From an uncultured Christensenellaceae bacterium (lineage in GTDB: Bacteria; Bacillota; Clostridia; Christensenellales; Borkfalkiaceae): a stretch of DNA of 64,000 nucleotides. The stretch lies in NCBI GenBank assembly GCA_910588685.1, contig CAJUPX010000009.1:10938-74937 (forward strand), written 5' to 3'. This document shows, in pieces, positions 61,407 through 64,000 of this stretch (within the stretch, counting starts at the first letter, position 1; every line of letters starts with the position of its first letter). The notes beneath the pieces are model-generated. The model did not search any database, was not told the origin of the DNA, and saw only the letters and a list, made by a program, of their open reading frames with translations. The position numbers and the translations under genes are program-made.

Positions 61407-61616
61407 ATGAAAACTTGCAAAATTATGTCTATGGAACAATCAAAAAATTGCCCCGAAATGCGGCATTATAAAATTTTGTATCGTGGACGCGAATATCACG
61501 AAACGACCGATCTTTTTGACGCGCCCGTGTACGAAGTCGGAGCGACCTATAATTGCGAAACATACAAGGATAAACACGGCGGTTTGCATGTCGCAGTTTA
61601 TGGCAAAAAAAATTAA
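61407..61616 (+). CDS. Small phage protein
   Basis: 69 residues, ATG after AGGAGGTAAAAA. Beta-rich C-terminus (GATYNCETYKDKHGGLHVAVYG) and two Cys; not recognised. Part of the early rightward operon. Confidence 0.6.
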   Translation: MKTCKIMSMEQSKNCPEMRHYKILYRGREYHETTDLFDAPVYEVGATYNCETYKDKHGGLHVAVYGKKN

Positions 61617-61628
61617 CGGAGGTATATT

Positions 61629-61796
61629 ATGATTATCGAAAAAAACGGAAAGATTTACACGGCGAAAGAAAATAAATCGTCGTGGACGGTATCCGCGGCG
61701 GTGGATCGCGTTACGGTTTCGGTTAAAGTGCCGAAAGACGATTGCCCCACTTTCGACGCGTTAAAAGCGTATGTCGCCGCAAGCAATTTATTTTAA
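61629..61796 (+). CDS. Small phage protein
   Basis: 55 residues, ATG at 61629 after ACGGAGGTATATT, ending just before the next ribosome site. It starts IIEKNGKIYTAKENKSSWTV and continues in alternating strands (RVTVSVKVPKDD) with a final helix. Not recognised. Confidence 0.55.
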   Translation: MIIEKNGKIYTAKENKSSWTVSAAVDRVTVSVKVPKDDCPTFDALKAYVAASNLF

Positions 61797-61807
61797 GGAG
61801 GTGCGGC

Positions 61808-62008
61808 ATGGAACGGAGCGAGGCGCAAAAAGCCGCCGACAAAAAATATGCGGCAAAAATCAACGGAAAATATAAACCGTTTATCGTAAACTTGACACCC
61901 GACGAACTCGCCGAAATTGACGCGATAATCGCCTCGTCGGGCATGAAAAAAGCCGAGTTTTTGCGTTGGGCGGTCGGCGAATTGAAAAAGAAAAACGAAA
62001 ACAAATAA
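61808..62008 (+). CDS. Ribbon-helix-helix-like regulator
   Basis: 66 residues from the ATG at 61808 (AAGGAGGTGCGGC). After a basic N-terminus, PFIVNLTPDELAEIDAIIA and GMKKAEFLRWAVGELKK fit the strand-helix-helix of Arc/CopG-type DNA-binding proteins. It precedes the DDE recombinase gene and may control it. Confidence 0.6.
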   Translation: MERSEAQKAADKKYAAKINGKYKPFIVNLTPDELAEIDAIIASSGMKKAEFLRWAVGELKKKNENK

Positions 62009-62071
62009 TCGGGCGGCGGGCAATCGAAAAATTTATCGGTTGCCCGTTTTTCTATTCTACGGAGGCAAAAT

Positions 62072-63082
62072 ATGAAAGGAATAAAATACACGGCACACGA
62101 AAAAGAAAAGGCAATCAAATTGTGGCTTGCCGACGGCGTGGACGTTTTCAAAGTGGCAAAAAAATTCAAATGCACAATTCAAAGCCTTTATCGGTGGCGG
62201 CGGCAATACGACGGCACGACGGACAGTTTGAAAAACAAATCGAGCCGCCCGCACACACCCCACCCGAACGCCCACACGGACGCGGAGGCGGCGCAAATCG
62301 CCGAGGTTTTGAAATCATGCGACGGCATAAGTTACGCCGAGGTTTTGGGCGTCATGCGGACGAAATACGCGTACTCCCGAACGTATGGCGGTATGTATCG
62401 TTTTATAATGAAACACAAACTCCGCCCCGCGCGCGAAAATAAAAACTATATCGCGCAACCGTACGATACGCCGCAAATGCTCGGCGTAAAATGGCAAATG
62501 GACGTCAAATATATTCCCTTTGAGTGCGGACGCGGTATTTATCGAACGGAAAGACTCTATCAATATACCATGATCGACGAGGCGACGCGGGAACGGTTTT
62601 TATATCCGTACAAAGAAAAATCGGGATTTTCGACCGTCGATTTTATAAAACGCGCAATCGTGCATTTTGGATATTTGCCGCACATTATACAAACGGATAA
62701 CGGAACGGAATTTACAAACCCGCGCGGAACGGGCGAGGGCAAAATCCACGCCGTCGATAAACTATTAAACCGACTCGGCGTTTATCATAAATTGATACGC
62801 GTTTACACGCCGCGGCATAACGGAAAGGTGGAACGATCCCACCGCTCCGATCAAGAGGGCTTTTATAATTATTTGACGTTTAAGACGTTCGACGAATTAC
62901 TCGAAAAAATGCAAGCGTGGAACGTTCGATATAATAATCGCCCGCACTCGTCTTTACGCGACAAGCACGGGCGGCGGTCGTGGATTACCCCACTCGACAA
63001 ACGCGCCGAATATTTGGAAGAATTAAAAGCAACCGCGGGCGGCGGGTATCAAATCCGATTTTTGAAATCCCGCGCGTCATAG
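62072..63082 (+). CDS. DDE recombinase (helix-turn-helix plus rve), candidate phage integrase
   Basis: 336 residues. N-terminal helix-turn-helix (YTAHEKEKAIKLWLADGVDV, FKCTIQSLYRWRRQY), then an IS3/IS481-type integrase core with all three acidic residues: Asp144 (WQMDVKY), Asp209 (QTDNGTEFT) and Glu254 (HNGKVERSH). It cuts and joins DNA ends. Composition, ribosome site and palindrome avoidance match the phage genes rather than the host. It is the last phage gene next to the right end, and no other integrase is present. So it is either the phage's own transposition-type integrase or an old captured transposase. Confidence 0.8.
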   Translation: MKGIKYTAHEKEKAIKLWLADGVDVFKVAKKFKCTIQSLYRWRRQYDGTTDSLKNKSSRPHTPHPNAHTDAEAAQIAEVLKSCDGISYAEVLGVMRTKYAYSRTYGGMYRFIMKHKLRPARENKNYIAQPYDTPQMLGVKWQMDVKYIPFECGRGIYRTERLYQYTMIDEATRERFLYPYKEKSGFSTVDFIKRAIVHFGYLPHIIQTDNGTEFTNPRGTGEGKIHAVDKLLNRLGVYHKLIRVYTPRHNGKVERSHRSDQEGFYNYLTFKTFDELLEKMQAWNVRYNNRPHSSLRDKHGRRSWITPLDKRAEYLEELKATAGGGYQIRFLKSRAS

Positions 63083-63282
63083 TGCAACCGACAACCGAAC
63101 GACGACGCCGTAACGCGTCCACCGCCGCGGACGCGGGTTTTCGTGCGCCCTTTTCGCTGTTTTATGCCACCGTGCCGCCCGCTCGACCCCTCTTTTGCTT
63201 GATTTTTTCGCCGTTTTTTGGTATGATAAATAAAAATAAATAATTTTCATTGAAAATCATTAAAAAACGCTTGACAAAATAA
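63083..63282. other. Right end of the prophage
   Basis: 200 bases without a gene. The first half is GC-rich like the phage; the second half is AT-rich, with a TTTTCATTGAAAA palindrome (63245-63257) and a TTGACA (63271-63276) that lacks a proper -10. The proposed phage end (ACA at 63287-63289) follows. Confidence 0.5.
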
Positions 63283-64000
63283 CAGTACATAATTGACCAA
63301 GGCTTTGATAAGCCGCTCAATGAGTACACAGCGAAAGATATTAAGGACTTCTTATTTGCTATAGACAAAACGAGAAAACGCCAAATTATTCAAGGAATGC
63401 TCAATAACATTTTCAAATACGCGGTGTCAGAATCGCTCTTGTCGGTAAACCCCTGCACCGCCATTGAAAAAATGGTGCATGATACGAATGTAGGCACGTC
63501 CTTTTCATTCGTTGAGCAAGCGCGGTATTTTAAAAGGCTTTTTGCGGACGAGAAAATCAGTTACCAACTTAAATGCTATTATATTTTCACATATTTGGTC
63601 GGCAGTCGAAGAAATGAGGGGCTTGACGTTATTTTTTCGGGCGCGGATATGGAAGAAAAGCTCTTAAAGGTCAACGGTACCAAAACCGACGGATCGCTTA
63701 GACAAATTCCTTTATTCCCGTTTGTTGAAAAACTGCTCTCCACTCTTACCCCCAACAAAAAAGGCCGCTACTTCCCTTTCACCGAGCGGATCGCAGACGG
63801 CGTGTTTAGTAATTTTATGAAAGAACTGGGAATGGACCATAAACTTCACGACTTGCGCCACTCGTTCGGTACTATTCAAATCTGCTGCAACAAAATAGAC
63901 GTTAAAACTGTTTCGCTTTGGATGGGGCATTCCAACATTGAAACCACTGTAAATAATCAATATGGACACACAATAATAAACAATATAATCAAAGCAGTCA
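63283..64000 (+). pseudogene. Tyrosine recombinase, N-terminus missing, runs off the window
   Basis: Open frame from after a TAA at 63280-63282. It begins within the protein (FDKPLNEYTAKDIKDFLFAI, the end of the core-binding domain) and has no start codon or ribosome site. The catalytic domain is complete to the window edge: Arg in VGSRRNEGL, Lys in GTKTDGSLRQIPL, HDLRHSF, GHSN and Tyr in NNQYGH. Base composition is host-like. The missing first 80-110 residues are not on the left side of the prophage either. It is probably the broken integrase of another mobile element beside which the prophage sits. Confidence 0.75.

Larger units (their letters stand above)
38446..63289. mobile_element. Defective siphovirus-type prophage with a DGR
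   Basis: About 24.8 kb of GC-rich DNA, almost all genes on the + strand, each with a strong AGGAGG. The order is accessory genes, terminase remnant, portal, protease, capsid, connectors, tail, DGR, holin-like, repressor, early genes and DDE recombinase. Base composition and codon use (TTG and CTC for Leu, CAA for Gln) differ sharply from both flanks. The boundaries are approximate. A 9-bp inverted pair CAATTATGT (38440-38448) and ACATAATTG (63287-63295) brackets the element, so the ends may be TGT...ACA. No target duplication is evident. Replication genes, an endolysin and the terminase ATPase domain are missing. Confidence 0.85.

Noticed and set aside
62072..63082. Independent insertion sequence (IS3/IS481 type) inside the prophage
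   Set aside because: I found no inverted repeats or target duplication around the gene alone. Its composition, ribosome site and lack of the avoided palindromes match the phage. A captured transposase remains possible.
38441..63294. Target-site duplication at the element ends
   Set aside because: The flanking bases are AATTA on the left and TAATT on the right. These are inverted, not direct, copies, so they support only the inverted pair and not a duplication.
1..64000. CRISPR arrays and tRNA genes
   Set aside because: No regularly spaced direct repeats and no tRNA T-loop plus acceptor pattern were seen on reading either strand.

Overview
The window is a piece of a low-GC, endospore-forming, anaerobic member of the Bacillota (class Clostridia), carrying a higher-GC defective prophage. 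The host assignment rests on the complete spoIIIA operon (spoIIIAA to AH), spoIVB, a GerW/YtfJ-type gene, the order nusB-folD-ispA-OLE RNA-oapA-dxs-tlyA-nadK-argR-recN-spoIVB, acetate fermentation genes (pta, ackA) and an FprA flavodiiron protein. The species cannot be named from the sequence; an uncultured gut or anaerobic-habitat clostridium is the best guess.

Region 1 (1-38,430, host, nearly all genes on the minus strand) is ordinary housekeeping and sporulation DNA. It holds uvrC; a metal module (ArsR-type repressor and a CopA ATPase fused to a CopZ chaperone); ansA and asnS; yceD-rpmF; ackA-pta; tmcAL (the only long + strand gene apart from a small XRE regulator); rluB; two D-Ala-D-Ala carboxypeptidases; fprA; scpAB; a site-2 protease; lysA; the recN-to-nusB block; the spoIIIA operon; and gdhA. 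Between ispA and the oapA-dxs pair lies a gene-free, strongly promoted stretch of about 600 nt. By context, closing stem, length and the adjacent DxxxD membrane protein I identify it as the large OLE non-coding RNA.

Region 2 (about 38,446-63,289) is a siphovirus-type prophage of about 24.8 kb, GC-rich and rich in strong AGGAGG ribosome sites. It has an early/accessory block (PP-loop protein, Dam methylase, radical SAM fragment, TOPRIM-like fragment, zinc-ribbon proteins). The HK97-type head module follows (portal, protease, capsid), then connectors, tail tube, tail chaperones with a canonical A AAA AAC frameshift site, tape measure, Dit, baseplate protein and a coiled-coil fibre. At the tail tip there is a complete diversity-generating retroelement (DGR): a C-type-lectin-fold variable protein (VR at its C-terminus), a template repeat (TR) and a reverse transcriptase. 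All 18 VR/TR differences over 109 bp fall on TR adenines. A holin-like gene, a leftward repressor plus HIRAN membrane protein, a switch region with facing promoters, and a rightward early operon ending in a DDE recombinase complete the element.

The prophage looks internally deleted. The terminase large subunit has lost its ATPase half and is fused to a cysteine-motif peptide. A radical SAM gene is joined out of frame to a TOPRIM-like gene. No replication genes and no endolysin are visible. No tyrosine or serine integrase lies inside the element, so the DDE protein is the candidate integration enzyme. Region 3 (63,283-64,000) is host-like DNA with the C-terminal catalytic part of a tyrosine recombinase that runs off the window.
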